A DNA stretch of 64,000 nucleotides. Origin: Pyropia haitanensis (taxonomy: Eukaryota > Rhodophyta > Bangiophyceae > Bangiales > Bangiaceae). Below, piece after piece: positions 1 through 11,620 of the stretch. A program made the position numbers and the translations under genes. The DNA is taken from the NCBI GenBank assembly GCA_008729055.1, contig SDUX01000004.1, positions 3,164,172 through 3,228,171 of the forward strand. Reading direction: 5' to 3'. Numbering within the stretch: the first letter of the stretch is position 1; each line of letters begins with the position of its first letter. A model generated the notes under the pieces. The model was given only the letters and a program-made list of their open reading frames with translations, did no database searches and had not been told where the DNA came from.

Positions 1-225
1 TCGGTGCGGGTCGTTGGTTGCGTGTTGCGTGGCCCCCTGGGTGGACCGCCGCCGTTTTTGGTGGGGGGAGCCGCCGCGCGTGGGGAGCGTCGGACGGACC
101 GGACCGGACCGGCGGCGGGCGGGGGGGGGGGGCGGTGACGGTGCGGCGGTGGTGGGCGGCGGGGTGACGCCGACGCGCCAGCGGCGGCAGCAGCCGCCGC
201 GGCAACGGCAGCGGCGGCGGCGACG

Positions 226-257
<32 letters not shown>

Positions 258-323
258 AGGGGCGGCCGCCGCGGGGAGGACCCGCGGGCGGCACGGCGCG
301 GCGGGCGTGCCGCCGCCACGAGC

Positions 324-358
324 GTGGCCGCCATGCTCGGCTGGATGCGTGCGGCGGC

Positions 359-392
<34 letters not shown>

Positions 393-755
393 ACCCCCCC
401 GGCGGCGGCCGCGGCGGTGGGCGGCCGTCGCCACCCCCTCCGCCGGCCGAGTGACCTTAGCGGCGGCCGCCACCGGGGCGCCGCCACCGCCGGCGGCACG
501 CCACGGCGGCGGCCGAGTGATGTTGTCGCCGCCGCCGCCGCGGGGTGGGCGCCGCGGCCGCCGCCGTCGCGGCCGGCCGGCAGCGGCGGCGGCGGCGGCT
601 GCGGTGGCGGCAACGTAGACGCCCCGCCCGCCGACCGGCACGGCGGCGACGACGATGGCGACGACGCCGCGATCGACCGCTTCCCGCGCACCTCGTCGGC
701 AGACCTGCACCGGCCGGGCAGCGGCGGCGCCGTGGCCGCCGCCGCACCCGCCGGC

Positions 756-786
<31 letters not shown>

Positions 787-2045
787 GCGGCGGCGGCGGC
801 GGCAGCAGCGGCCGCCGGCGGCTCGGCGTCGGCCGCCGGCGGCGGCGCCCGCCGTCACCGCCGCCACGGCACGACGGCGGCGGCGGCGGCGGCGGCGGCA
901 GCGGCAGCGGCAGCGGCAGTGGCAGTGGCCACAGCATGGGCGGGCGGGGGGCGCGGGGTGACGGTGGGGGCGGGGGGGGAGCAGCGGACCCCCCGCCGCC
1001 GCCGCGGCGGCGGCGGCGGCGGCGGGCGCCCGCGTGAGCCGCCCGTGGGACAATATCACGCCGGGCGGCTCGCCGCGGCGGCCGCTGGGCGGCTCGCCGG
1101 CGGGGGGCGTCGCCGCCGCGCGGCGGCGGGTGCGCCTGGGTGGGTCCCCCGGCGGCGTGGTGTGGGCGGCGGAGGGGGGGGGGGGGTGCGTCCCCGTGGT
1201 GGCCTCGATGGGGGCCGCCACGGGCGGGGCTGGCGGGGGGGGCGCCCCGCCGGTGGCGGTGACGGCGGCAGCGGCAGCGGCAGCGGCAGCGGCAGCGACA
1301 GCGACAGCGACGGCGGCAGCGACAGCGACAGCGACGGCGGCAGCCGCGATGGCAGCGGCAGCCGCCATGGCACCAGCGGCGGCGGCAGCGGCGGCAGCAG
1401 CCGCGGCGGCGACACCAATGGCGGTGGCGGCCGCCACCCCCGCCCGGCGGGCCACCCGCCGCGCGGGCACCCCCCCCCCCCCCCCCCCGCGTCGACGCGC
1501 ACCTCCGCCGCGGCGGCCACTCCACCCCCGCCGCGTCGGTCGCGTCGGCGGCACTCCTCGACGCGGTCGCGGACGTGGAGACGCTCGCCGGTGACACGAG
1601 CAGCGACGCGGCGTCACGGGGCGGCAGCGGCGGCTCGGCCGCGTGGCGCCGCCGCCACCGTCGCAGCGGCGGCGGCAGCGACGGCGGCAGCGACGGCGGC
1701 GGCGGCAGCGACGGCGACGGCAACGGCAACGGCGACGGCGGCGGTGGGGGGGGGAAGTGGGGAGGAGGAGGGGGGGGAAGCCGCGCCGCCGCCGCGGCGG
1801 TGGCGGCGGCCACCGCCCCGCGGGGTGGCGGCGCGCGCGGCGGCGGCGGCGGCGCGGAAAACGCGGCGCCGCCCGCGGCGGCGGCGCGCAGCGGCGGCGG
1901 CGCGCCCGCGGCGGCGGGCCGGCCGCCGCTGGTGGCCCGCGCGGGCGGCGCCGCCGCCGGCCAGCAGGGGTGGCCCGCGGGGCGGTCCCCCCGCCCGCTC
2001 CCGGCGTGGCCGCCGGCGGCGCCCAAAGGCACGGCGCCGCCAGTG

Positions 2046-2077
<32 letters not shown>

Positions 2078-2157
2078 CGACTGGCTGCCGCCGCCGCCGC
2101 CGCGCCTCGAGCCGCCGCCGTCGCCGCCGTCGCCACCGTCGCCGCCGCCACCACCGT

Positions 2158-2188
<31 letters not shown>

Positions 2189-2540
2189 GTTGGGCGGCGC
2201 GGCGGTGGGGGTGGCGGCGGGCGTTGGGGGGGCGGGGGGGTGCGGTGGGGGGGCGCGCCCCCCGCGTGGGGCGCGCCACCCGCGTGGGATGGGGGGGGCG
2301 GGGGGGGGGGTGCGCCGACGACGCGGATTGGGGGGGGGGGGGGGGGGGCGGGGGGGGCCGCCACCCGCGTGGGATGGGGGGGGGGGGGGGGGGGGGTGCG
2401 CCGACGACGCGGATTGGGGGGGGGGGTGGGGGGGGGGGGGGGGCGCCCGCCGCCCGCCGCCGCCGCCGCCGCCGCCGCCGTCGCCGGCCGCCCGCACCGC
2501 CGCTCCGCCCTCGTCCGCCGCTCCCGGTGGCTAGCCGACA

Positions 2541-2573
<33 letters not shown>

Positions 2574-2629
2574 CGCTGCCCCCATCCCCGCCGCCGCCGC
2601 CGTCGCCGCCGCCGTCGCCGCCGCCCGTA

Positions 2630-2664
<35 letters not shown>

Positions 2665-2805
2665 CGCGTCGGTCGCACGCCTCGGCCGTGGGCGGGGCTT
2701 GCTGTCCCCGTTTGCCGTGTCGTTGCCGCGGGTGGCCGTCGCGGCCGCGGCGGCTGGCGGGGACGGGGGGGGGGGGGGGTCGACCGCGGCGGTGCGGACG
2801 TGGCG

Positions 2806-2846
<41 letters not shown>

Positions 2847-3191
2847 GTCACGCTCGCCATGGCGTGGGGAACCGGACGCGACGGCGGCGGCGGCGGCGGC
2901 GGTGGGGCGTCCCCCCCCCCCCCCCCGGCGGGGAGCTCCCCCCATCGCCGGCCGCCGCCGCCGCCCACCCGACCGCCGCGGCGGCGTGCCGCGGCGGCCC
3001 GCCGCGGCGGCTGTCGGACGCGGCGTCGGCCGCGTCGTCGGCCGCCTCGTCCGACGCGGGCGGCGTGGACGTGCCCACCCGCTGGGGCGCGTCGGCCGCC
3101 ACCGCCGCGGCGGTCGCCGACCTCCGCCGCGTCAGCGCGCGCGTGGCCGCCGCGCTCGCCGAGGGGGGGGGGGGGGGGGGGGGGGGCCGCT

Positions 3192-3238
<47 letters not shown>

Positions 3239-3356
3239 CGCCGCCGCTGACGCGGCCGTCGACGCGGCCGGTCGCACGCGTCTGGCCGTCCCCGCCGGTT
3301 GCCGACGCGCTGCGCGCGGACGCGGCGGTGGGCGTGGCGGCGGCGGCGGCGGCAGA

Positions 3357-3397
<41 letters not shown>

Positions 3398-3750
3398 GCA
3401 CGCGCCGCGCCGCCGTGGCGGCGTCGGCCTCTGCGGGGGTGCTCCCGCCGCCGGCCGTCTGGCGGCCAGCCGGTGCGGGCCACCGCGCGGCGGGCGCGGC
3501 GGGCGGGGACCGCCCCCCCCACGTGGCACCACCACCCACGGCGGTGGTACCCGCGGCGGCGGTGGCGGCGGCGGGCGTGGCGGGTGCCGCCACCCCCACC
3601 GCCGCCGGCGCCGTCTGGCTCCGCTCCCGCGTCTGGCGGACGTGGCGCCCGCGGCGGGCGGCGGTCGTGCCGCACGCCTTTTTCGGCGCCGTCCTCTTCC
3701 TCTTCCCGCCCGCCACGGCGGCGGCGCCCGCGACGGCGGCGGCAGCCGCG

Positions 3751-3784
<34 letters not shown>

Positions 3785-4118
3785 CAGCGGGGGGATCCCC
3801 CTCGCGGGGGCTCCCCGCCGACCGTGCGGGCGGCCGCCGCCGCCGCCGGCAGCCGCTCCCCGCCACCGCCGGGGGGCGGGTGCGGGTGCGGCGGCGGCGG
3901 CGGCGGCGGATGGGGGCGTCGATGCGAGCCGCGCGGTGATGGTCGTCCTCGCCGACGCGGCGGTGCGGCGGCGGCGGCGGCGGCCGGGCGCGCCGTCCGC
4001 GTGGGCGCTCGTCACTGGCCGGCGGACGTACGTGTTTCGGTGCGCGGATGGCAGGGGGGCGGCGTACTGGGTGCGCGCGCTTGGGGGGGGGGGGAGGAGG
4101 GTTAGTGGTCGCACTTGA
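324..4118 (+). CDS. putative low-complexity protein with C-terminal PH-like domain, frame-broken
   Basis: No single frame is open throughout, but coding-like stretches follow one another on the + strand. Ser/Asp/Gly-rich segments lie near 620-740, 1255-1440 and 1500-1760. An Ala/Ser/Asp helix-like stretch (LSDAASAASSAASSDAG) lies near 3010-3070. At 3610-3710 the translation reads GAVWLRSRVWRTWRPRRAAVV, then a hydrophobic strand, as in strands 1-3 of a pleckstrin homology domain. At 3785-3830 (another frame) GGIPLAG resembles the next PH strand. At 3945-4083 WALVTGRRTYVF and GAAYWVRAL match the final PH strands and the C-terminal helix with its invariant Trp. Frame changes coincide with G/C runs near 1177, 1480, 2341, 3169 and 3720-3790. 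PH domains usually bind phosphoinositides or proteins; this one's ligand is unknown. Start and exon structure are unresolved, and the gene may begin left of the window. Confidence 0.35.
2275..2450. repeat. tandem duplication of about 85 bp in a G-rich tract
   Basis: The words CGCGTGGGATGGGG and TGCGCCGACGACGCGGATTG occur at 2281 and 2311, and again at 2366 and 2397, separated by G-runs of variable length. This is an imperfect tandem duplication inside the PH-domain gene region. The G-runs could form quadruplexes and are the likeliest place for length errors. Confidence 0.65.
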
Positions 4119-4410
4119 GAGGGGGGGGGGGGGGGGGGGGGGCATGGGGGCGGTGTGCTGGGCGGTGGCCGCGGTGGATGGGCGTGTTTTTTTTTTGTGC
4201 TTTGGGTGACCCGGACGGTCGTGCCGCCGCCGCGGGGGGCGGGGGGGGGGGGGGGGGGGACGGCGTCGGCCGTGCGCCGCCGTCCCCCGCCCGCGCGGCC
4301 ACCAGACGCCCGCCGCGTGCCCCCCCCCCCCCCCCCCCGCCGGCGGCGGCGCCAGGCCCACACGCCACGCGGCGGCGGTGTGCCCAGCACACCCCGCGGG
4401 GCCCGCCGCC

Positions 4411-4448
<38 letters not shown>

Positions 4449-6023
4449 CCGCGGCGGTGCCCAACACGCGACCGCCGTGGCGACCGGCGCGTCGTCCAGC
4501 GGGCCGGTAGGGGCGCCAACGGGGACGGCGTCATGGACGGCGGCGGTGCTGGTTGGGGAGGCGTGGAGGTAGGGCAGTGCCGACGGGGACGCGCCGTGGG
4601 GGGGGAGGCGGGGGGGTCGGGGCGGCCGTGACGGCGGCGCGGTGCGTCCAACGTCGGCGGGCGGAAAAGGCGGCGGGCGAGCGCGCCGTCGCGGATGGCG
4701 CCGCCCGCGCGCAACGGCGGCAGACTTGCAATTGTTGGCCGACGGACTCACAGTGGAAACTCCATGCGCCGTTCGGGTGTGATCACAGCACAATAGTAAT
4801 TCCGCAGGCCGCACCTTGCTGGGCGCACCGGGATCGGGGCGGGCCCCGCCCGCGGCGGTCGGCACACTGGCGCACGCGCCACCGCAGCGGCGGTGCGTAG
4901 ACGTCCTCGTTGGCCACGCGGCGGGCGCCGGCGTCCTTGCCCATGGAAACACAATCCCCCCGGACCGCGCTGCGTCACGCGGCGGCGGCGGCTCCGCCGC
5001 GCTCGCGAAGGGCTCGGTCCGTCCCCAGACGCGCCCCAGGGACGGGGGGGGGGGGGGGGTCCCGCCTGTCCTGTCCCCCCTGTCCGCACACCCCCCCCCT
5101 TTGCAAGCCCCCGGCGTCCGCCCCCCTACCTTTGGGTCCCCCCCGGGAGGTCCCGAGCGGCCGGCGCCTCCAACGGCAACGGGGGCCCTGCTACGCTGTA
5201 CGCGGGTCATCCGCCGCGGGCGCGCTCGCGCGGGGCGCCGCCGCCCATCCGCGCCGCCGGCGGCCCCTCGCTCGCGATTCCCGCCGCGTCGGCACTTTTT
5301 TTCTCCCTCTGCCCGCCGAGGCCGGGACGCCGCGGGGCGCGCACCCACCACACCCCACCCGCGGGCGGCCACGGCAGCCACACCTTCCACCGCGTCACGG
5401 GTGACGCCCGACCCACCGCCCCCTGCCGCGTAGCACCACACCCGCCACCGAGCGACGGGCTCCGCCGCCCGCGCGGGGGCGGGGGACTTTCTCTTTGCTG
5501 CCTGGCGGTGGGGGGCGGGGGGGCGGGGGGGGGTGCGCGCGCGGGTCCGTTGCCATCTGCGCCCTTGCCGGGGTGCGCCTTTTCATCCAGGCCGTGTGCG
5601 TTGGCGGCCGCGGCGTGCGTGGCGATACCTGCGACGCACACGGCCGGCGGGCGCGCGGGATGGGGGTAGGGTTGTACGGCGGCGGCCGCCCGTTGCGGGC
5701 TGGCGCCGGCGCACGGCCTGTCGCGCGGTGCGGTGGACGGCGGTCGTGGGCGGGCGCCTGCGTGCGCAGCCACCACCCGTCCGCACGCAAGTCCCCTTCC
5801 CACCCGGCTGTTCCCGGTCGGTGCCCGCGCCACCGACCTCTTGGTGCCCACCGCGTGCTCCCCTCTGCCGAGGTGACGTGGCGGCGGACTGCCGCTGTTT
5901 CCTCCACGGCGTGCTTCGCCCCGCCGCTCTCCGTCGTCGTTCCGGCCACTCCCGAGACCCTCCCTCCCCCCCTCTGGCACCCCGCATTCCCCCTCCTCTC
6001 GCGGGTGAGTCGCGTCGCCCACC
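4119..6023. other. intergenic region upstream of the phosphate transporter
   Basis: Open frames here are compositional and I recognise no family. A short AT-richer island at about 4725-4805 interrupts the GC-rich background and could be a 3' end or promoter element. One coding-looking fragment (frame ending at 4572) might be a last exon of the upstream PH-domain gene, but no splice pair proves it. Pyrimidine-rich sequence leads into the transporter ATG. Confidence 0.5.
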
Positions 6024-8999
6024 ATGTCGACCGGCCCGGTGGCGTGGCCGGTGGCCAACGCCACCGCCGCGGCGCTCCTCGGGCCGGGCGTGGTCGTCGA
6101 CTCGGTCGGCCGCAACTACCTGTGGGTGGTCATTGTCGGCGGCGTGCTCGCGTTTGGAATGGTACGTTTGGTCGCAGGGGGAAGGCAGTCCGGGGGGGAG
6201 CCGCTGGGGGACAAAGGCCGTTTCCTCGCCGGAGGAATGGCACGCCGGTGCGCCGGTCGTTGTCTGGTGTGTTGTTTTTCCGTCCCTTGTCGCCCGCACT
6301 GCTAACACCACCTCGGCCGCATGCCCCTCTGCTCTGTGCCGCCTCCCACCTGCCGCCGCCCTTCTTCCGCCTCCCTCTTTGCCCCCCCCCCCCTCCCCTT
6401 ACCGGACAGGCATGGGGCATTGGCGCCAACGACGTGGCCAACGCGTTTGCAACGAGCGTCGGCGCGGGCTCCCTCTCCCTCCAATGGGCGTGCGCGATCG
6501 CGGCGGTGATGGAGTTTGCGGGCGCGCTGCTGATGGGCAGCCAGGTGACCGATACGGGTGCGTGCGTGTGGGTGGGTGGGGGTGGGGGGGGGGGGGGGGG
6601 GTTGGCACGCCATGTGGCGGGGGGAGGCGCCAGGTAAGGAGGGCATTGGGGGTGGTGTGGGGGGGGGGGCGGCGGCAGGGGTGGACGACCGGAGGGGGCT
6701 GCCGTTGATGGCTGCCAGCCTGTCGGCTGCGTGCGCTGGATCCTGTACGCACCTGGTCGACCGCAGATGCGGGATCCTGACACTCGAGAGCGCTGCCGTT
6801 TCATGCGTCATCTCCCCGTTCTTGCTTTGCCCGCCTGCCCGCTTGCTGATCCCCCCCTGACCCTCCCTACTGCGTGCTCCTTCCCCCCCCCCTCCCCCCC
6901 CCGGGCAGTCCGCCGCGGCATCATCAAGGTGGAGCTGTTTGACCCGCTCCGCGGCGGCGCCGCCAACGGCCCCGACATCCTCCTTGTCGGCTTCCTCGCC
7001 GCCCTCTGCTCGTCGACGGCGTGGCTCATCCTCGCCACCTACTTTGGGCTCCCCGTCAGCACCACCCACTCCATCGTCGGCTCGCTCGTCGGGGTGGGCA
7101 TGGCGTACGGCGGGCCCTCGGCGGTGATTTGGCTCAACCCGACGCGGTCCGGGCTGGGGCGGCTGAAGAACAGCATGGTCGGCGTCGTCGCGTCGTGGCT
7201 CATCTCCCCGCTCCTGTCGGCGGTCTTTGCGGTCGCCATCTTCCTCATGGTCCGCACGCTGGTGCTGCGGCGGGCCAACCCGTTCCGCAACGGGCTGCTC
7301 TTCCTCCCCTTTTTCTACGCCGTCACCGTCGCGATTACCATCTTTTTCATCATCTACAAGGGCTCCCCGCAGCTGCGGCTGGACGAAAAGTTTAGCGTCG
7401 TGCAGGCGGTGGGGATCGCCCTGGGCGGCGGCGGCGTCATGGCCGTCCTCTCGTGGTGGATTTTCATCCCCCAGGCCAAGCGGTTTGTCGACCGGTGGGA
7501 GGCCGAGACGCTCGCCGCGGCGGGGGTGAGCAAGGCGGCCGCCGCCGCCGACGCGGCGGGCGTTGACGATGGCGCGGGCGTGGCGGGGGTGGCGCTCAAG
7601 GCGGCCGCCGCCGCCGACGCTGCCGCCGCTGGCGGCGCCACCGCGGGAGGTGGCGGCGGCGTGACGGCGGGGCTGGGCCGGGTGGGCCTGCACGTGGACA
7701 TGGCGGCGGAGCAGGCGGCGCTGCAGGAGGACGCGGACGTGCGCGCGATGCACGACCGGGTGGAGAAGTTTGACCCAAAGGCGGAGCGCCTGTTTATGTG
7801 GCTGCAGATCTTTACCGCCGCGTTTGACAGCTTTGCCCACGGTACGTGCGTGGGGAGGGGTGGAAGGGGGGAGGGGGGGCTGGGGGGGCGGGGGGGGGGG
7901 GGGTGGTAACGGCGTGCCGCGACGCGGTGGCGCTCGTGTGGCGCGGCATCGATGGTGTGGGGGTGTGGTGGGGGGGGCGGGGGCGGCGGTGCCCGCGCTT
8001 GGCGCGTGTCGTGTTGGTTGCTGCTGCCGCTCGTGGCGCTGACGCTCGCGCTCCCTCTGATCGTCCCGTGTTGGTTGCGTTGATTGCGCTGGCGCGGCGG
8101 GCTCGCGCCGGCCGCCCCGCCCGTCGACCGCCACAGGGGCCAACGACGTGGCCAACAGCATCGGCCCCTTCTCGTCCATCTACCAGCTCTACCACCACCG
8201 CGGGCAGCTGTCCACGTTTATGAGCGACGACTTTGAGGAGGGCGGCGTCTTTTCGGGCGGCCGCCGTGACGGCACCCCCTTCGCGGCGGGGTCGCCCATG
8301 GTCGACGGCGCCTCGTTTTGTGGCTCGGACGCGGCGGGCGTCGACTACTACGCGTGCCGCCCGGCCGCCGCCGTCGCCTTTCCCGCCGTCGTGCCCGTCC
8401 ATCCCGACGCCACGACGGAGGTGTTTGACCTCTACGACGCCACCGGCGTGCTCGCCACCCCCAACGTCACGTGCGCGTCGCGGTGCAACGTGGCCAACTA
8501 CGCCGCGTACGCGAGCGTCAAGCAAGAGGTGCCGCTGTGGATCCTGGCCATGGGCGGCGCCGGCATCGTGCTCGGCCTGGCCATGTGGGGCTACCGCATC
8601 ATCGTTGCAATCGGCATGAAGCTGACCAAGCTCACGCCCAGCCGCGGGTTTGCGATTGAGGTTGGCGCCGCGGTGACGGTCATCCTCGCGTCGCGCGTCG
8701 GGCTGCCCGTCTCGACGACGCACTGCCAGGTGGGCTCCACCATTGGCGTCGGCGTCGTCGAGCTGAAGCGCGGCACCGTCAACTGGAAGCAGTTTGCGGG
8801 CATCTTTGCGGGCTGGGTGTTTACCGTCATTGCGACGGGCAGCGTCGCGGCGGCGGTGTTTTCGTTTGCGGTCTTCTCGCCGTCCAAGTTTGCGTCGCCG
8901 CAGGATGTGAGCGCCTGCCCGGGCGACCAGCTGTTTGCGTACGACCAGGCGGCGGGGGTGTTCAACGGGATTGCGTGTTCGGGGGCGTCTGTGTCGTAG
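6024..8999 (+). CDS. PHO89: sodium/phosphate symporter, PHO89/PiT (SLC20) family
   Basis: Four exons: 6024-6161, 6410-6557, 6909-7841, 8137-8999; 693 aa. Donors are GTACGT, GTGCGT and GTACGT, all acceptors are CAG, and the phases join in frame. Family knowledge: PiT proteins import inorganic phosphate with Na+ (or H+) across the plasma membrane and arise from an internal duplication. Both halves are visible. GANDVAN occurs near residues 51-57 and again at 407-413. Each half also has LPVSTTH followed by VGS (about 7050-7090 and 8700-8745). The residues between the halves form a long Ala-rich, charged cytosolic loop (about 7490-7780). The ATG at 6024 was chosen because exon 1 encodes the first membrane segment (WVVIVGGVLAFGM) and continues in phase. 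The gene is complete, with a 17-T run just past the stop. Na+ versus H+ coupling cannot be decided here. Confidence 0.95.
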
Positions 9000-9342
9000 C
9001 GGGGCACCAGGGTCGCCACACCCTGGCAGTCGAGAGGGGCGTTTGGTTGGTTTTTTTTTTTTTTTTTCGTGCCGCACGCCGAGGCAGGGCTGCTCGTGGT
9101 GTGCCGCCGAGCAACGGGTGTCGATGCAAAAATCAGGTTGCGTTGTGTCACAAAACAGTCAGTAGCGGAGCGTCCGACCCGTGTACGGGCCACCCCCACC
9201 CCCTGCGCTCGCCCACGGCGGCTGCAGCCCCACCTCTTTCTCTTCTCTCTCCTCTCTCTCAGTAGCCACTGGCCGCCGCAAAGGCCTCGTGGACGACAGC
9301 GGCGGCGGCAGCGCCACGCGCGGCCGTCCACCGCCCTACAGT
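9000..9342. other. convergent 3' region with T17 tract
   Basis: Short spacer between convergent genes. A run of 17 T lies at 9051-9067. No gene and no AATAAA-type signal was seen. Confidence 0.6.
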
Positions 9343-10815
9343 CTAGGCCGCCGGCTGGCTCGGCGCCACCTCTGGCGCCACCCCCCCACACACGGCCGCC
9401 GCGTCGGCCTCGCTCGTGCCCATCGCCGCCGCCACATCCGCGGCGGGCGCGCCACACGCGGCGGCCGCGGCGAGCACCACCCCCGGGTCCGCGTCGGGCA
9501 GCGTCGACAGCGCCGCACACGCCGAGCCACCAACGCACGCGACGCCGTGCAACAGACCCCGCGGGATGACCGCCGCGCCCGCCGCGGCGACGGTGTTGCG
9601 GACGAGCCGCGGCGCGGGCGGCGTGCCGCCGGCGCCCTCGTCGACAAACCACACGTCGACGGTGCCGGCGGTGACGAGGAGCAGCTCCGCCGCCCGTGGG
9701 TGGAGGTGCGGCACGTGGCGGGCGCCCGGCTGGAGCGCCACGTGGTAGTAGGCGGCGCCAAGGTCGGCCATGCCCATGACGGGGCACTGCTCGACGGTGG
9801 CGGTGCGGATCGTCGACGTGTTGGCCGTGCCAAACGTGACGGGGACGGCGGCGGCGGCCATAGCAAACGCGGCGGCGGTGTAGTGTTGGCGCTCCTCGTG
9901 GAGGGTCCCGTGCTGGGGGGAGCCCGCCGGGGGCATGGGCGCTGTGGACGGCATCGGGGAGGGGGCCATTGTCGGCGCCATCGTCGGTGCCATGGTAGGT
10001 GCCATTGATGGCGCCATCGTGGGCGCCATGGTAGGTGCCATTGAGGGCCCCATTGAGGGCGCCATCGTGGGCGCCATGGTAGGTGCCATTGATGGCGCCA
10101 TGGTCGGTGCCATGGAGGGCGCCATGGTCGGTGCCATGGTCGGTGCCATGGACGGCGCCCCCGTCGGCGACGGCGACGGCGACGGCACCCCCACCCCCCG
10201 CAGCAGCTGCAGCGTGCCGAGCATCGGCAGGCCCGTCGCGGAGGCCGGCTGCGCCATCACCACCACCGACACGGACTGCGTCGCCCACACCTCCGTCGCG
10301 CCCGCCGCCGCCGTCGGCAACACCACCGACACCGCGTCCACGTTGTTCCCGCCCGCCAACGCCCACACGTCGTAGACGGTCTCACGGTCCACGAGCAGGC
10401 CGGCCGCCCAGTCGGGCGGCGCCACCGTCACGTCCGCGCCGACGCCCACGACGAGCCCCCGCCGGCCCGGCCCGTCTTGGTACAACTCGGTCCACGTCAG
10501 GTTGACGCGGTACGCGCCCGCGACGGGCACGGGGAGCGTATAGACGAGCGGCCCCGACGTGGCGTAGCGGAGCGTCCGGTGCTGCGCGGGGAGGGGCACC
10601 TCCCGCGCCCACTCGGTCGAGGCGGCGGAAAAGTAGGCGTCCGCCGCGTACGGGATGCCGTCCGAGGCGGTGGTCGCGGGGATGGCGTCGCCACCACAGT
10701 TGATGGCGGTCGTGAGGGTCCACGTCGGGGGGGGGGGGGGTTGCTGCGCCGTCGCGGCGCTGACCAGCAGCGCGAGCACCACCGCCACGGCCGTGGCGGC
10801 ACGGCGGGCGGCCAT
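9343..10815 (-). CDS. secreted malectin-cupin (germin-like) fusion protein
   Basis: Uninterrupted 490-aa frame. A signal peptide spans residues 1-23 (basic start, then AVAVVLALLVSAATA). Residues about 35-190 match a malectin or malectin-like carbohydrate-binding domain: INCGGDAI, then DGIPYAADAYF, YTLPVPVAGAYRVNLTW, and VYDVWALAGGNNV. A linker at about 215-290 holds some 16 MAPT/MAPS units. The C-terminal part is a germin-type cupin with HLHPRAAELLLV (metal ligands H-x-H and E, near residue 370) and a downstream His in IPRGLLHG. Family knowledge: malectins bind glucose-type glycans and germin-like cupins are extracellular Mn enzymes (oxalate oxidase or superoxide dismutase) or binding proteins. 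A cell-wall or extracellular-matrix role is inferred. The ATG at 10815 was preferred to one at 10887 because the signal peptide starts there. The enzyme activity is unknown. Confidence 0.85.
   Translation of the reverse strand: MAARRAATAVAVVLALLVSAATAQQPPPPPTWTLTTAINCGGDAIPATTASDGIPYAADAYFSAASTEWAREVPLPAQHRTLRYATSGPLVYTLPVPVAGAYRVNLTWTELYQDGPGRRGLVVGVGADVTVAPPDWAAGLLVDRETVYDVWALAGGNNVDAVSVVLPTAAAGATEVWATQSVSVVVMAQPASATGLPMLGTLQLLRGVGVPSPSPSPTGAPSMAPTMAPTMAPSMAPTMAPSMAPTMAPTMAPSMGPSMAPTMAPTMAPSMAPTMAPTMAPTMAPSPMPSTAPMPPAGSPQHGTLHEERQHYTAAAFAMAAAAVPVTFGTANTSTIRTATVEQCPVMGMADLGAAYYHVALQPGARHVPHLHPRAAELLLVTAGTVDVWFVDEGAGGTPPAPRLVRNTVAAAGAAVIPRGLLHGVACVGGSACAALSTLPDADPGVVLAAAAACGAPAADVAAAMGTSEADAAAVCGGVAPEVAPSQPAA
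9958..10152. repeat. 12-bp minisatellite encoding the MAPT/MAPS linker
   Basis: About 16 copies of a 12-bp unit (GGTGCCATGGTC-like on the + strand) encode Met-Ala-Pro-Thr/Ser repeats on the minus strand. All copies keep frame. The linker is probably extended and O-glycosylated, which is inferred from its Pro/Thr/Ser content. Confidence 0.85.
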
Positions 10816-11585
10816 GGTGGCCGTGAGGGGAGGAGGAGGGGGGGGGGCGGCGGCGGCGGCGGCGGCGAGACAGACGCTGGAAAGCAACCAGAGAGGGGAG
10901 GCGCCGCGACGTGGGGGACGGAGGAGACGGCCGGCTGGAATGGGGGGCGGCCCGGCCGGGGCTGGTGGTTAGGAAGAAGGGCACCGCCCCTGACGACCCA
11001 AGAGCGCCCCGCGGCGGCGGCACCAGCCGGCAGCCGCGGGCGTTGGTGGCGCCCGCGCCGTCCCACCCCGTCCGTCAGCCGGCCGCGGCGGGTGTACCCG
11101 GCCCGCCAGCGGCGGCACGCACGGCGGCCACCCCCCCCCCCCCCCCCCCCCCTTATCCCCCCCTGCCACGGCCCGCCGCGACGCACCGCCCGCGGCGGCC
11201 ACCGCCGGCACGGCCGCCGACGGCCACGCGCAGGGGGTGACCCCCGCCAGGCGGGGGGGGAAACAGGGGGGGGGGGGGAAGCGGCGCCGCCCCCTAGCGG
11301 CCGCCGTTGTGGCGGCGGGTGGCACTGGGGGGGGGGGGGGGGGAAGGTACCGACAGCGGCGGGCGGCGGCGGCGGCGGCGGCGCCGCCGCCGCCGCCGCC
11401 GCCGCCGCGCCGCCCCGCGCGCGCGCGGCCGGCGCTGACACGCGGCGGCGGCGGCGGCGGCGCGACGCGGCCGGCCGGCACGGCGGCGGGGAAATGGGCG
11501 CACCGCGTCGGGCGGGGGTATAGCCACCGTGGCGCCGTCGCGGCGGCCGCCGGCGGCGGCGGCGGCCGCCCCACCCCCGCCCCAC

Positions 11586-11620
<35 letters not shown>

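Noticed and set aside
1..5441. Very long open frames on both strands in the first 5 kb (hundreds of residues of Gly, Ala, Pro and Arg)
   Set aside because: GC-only codons contain no stops, so every frame stays open. Only the pieces with PH-like motifs or mixed Ser/Asp text were kept.
7842..7909. Continuation of the phosphate-transporter frame past GTACGT as a poly-Gly tail
   Set aside because: The second GANDVAN motif is regained only by splicing to 8137.
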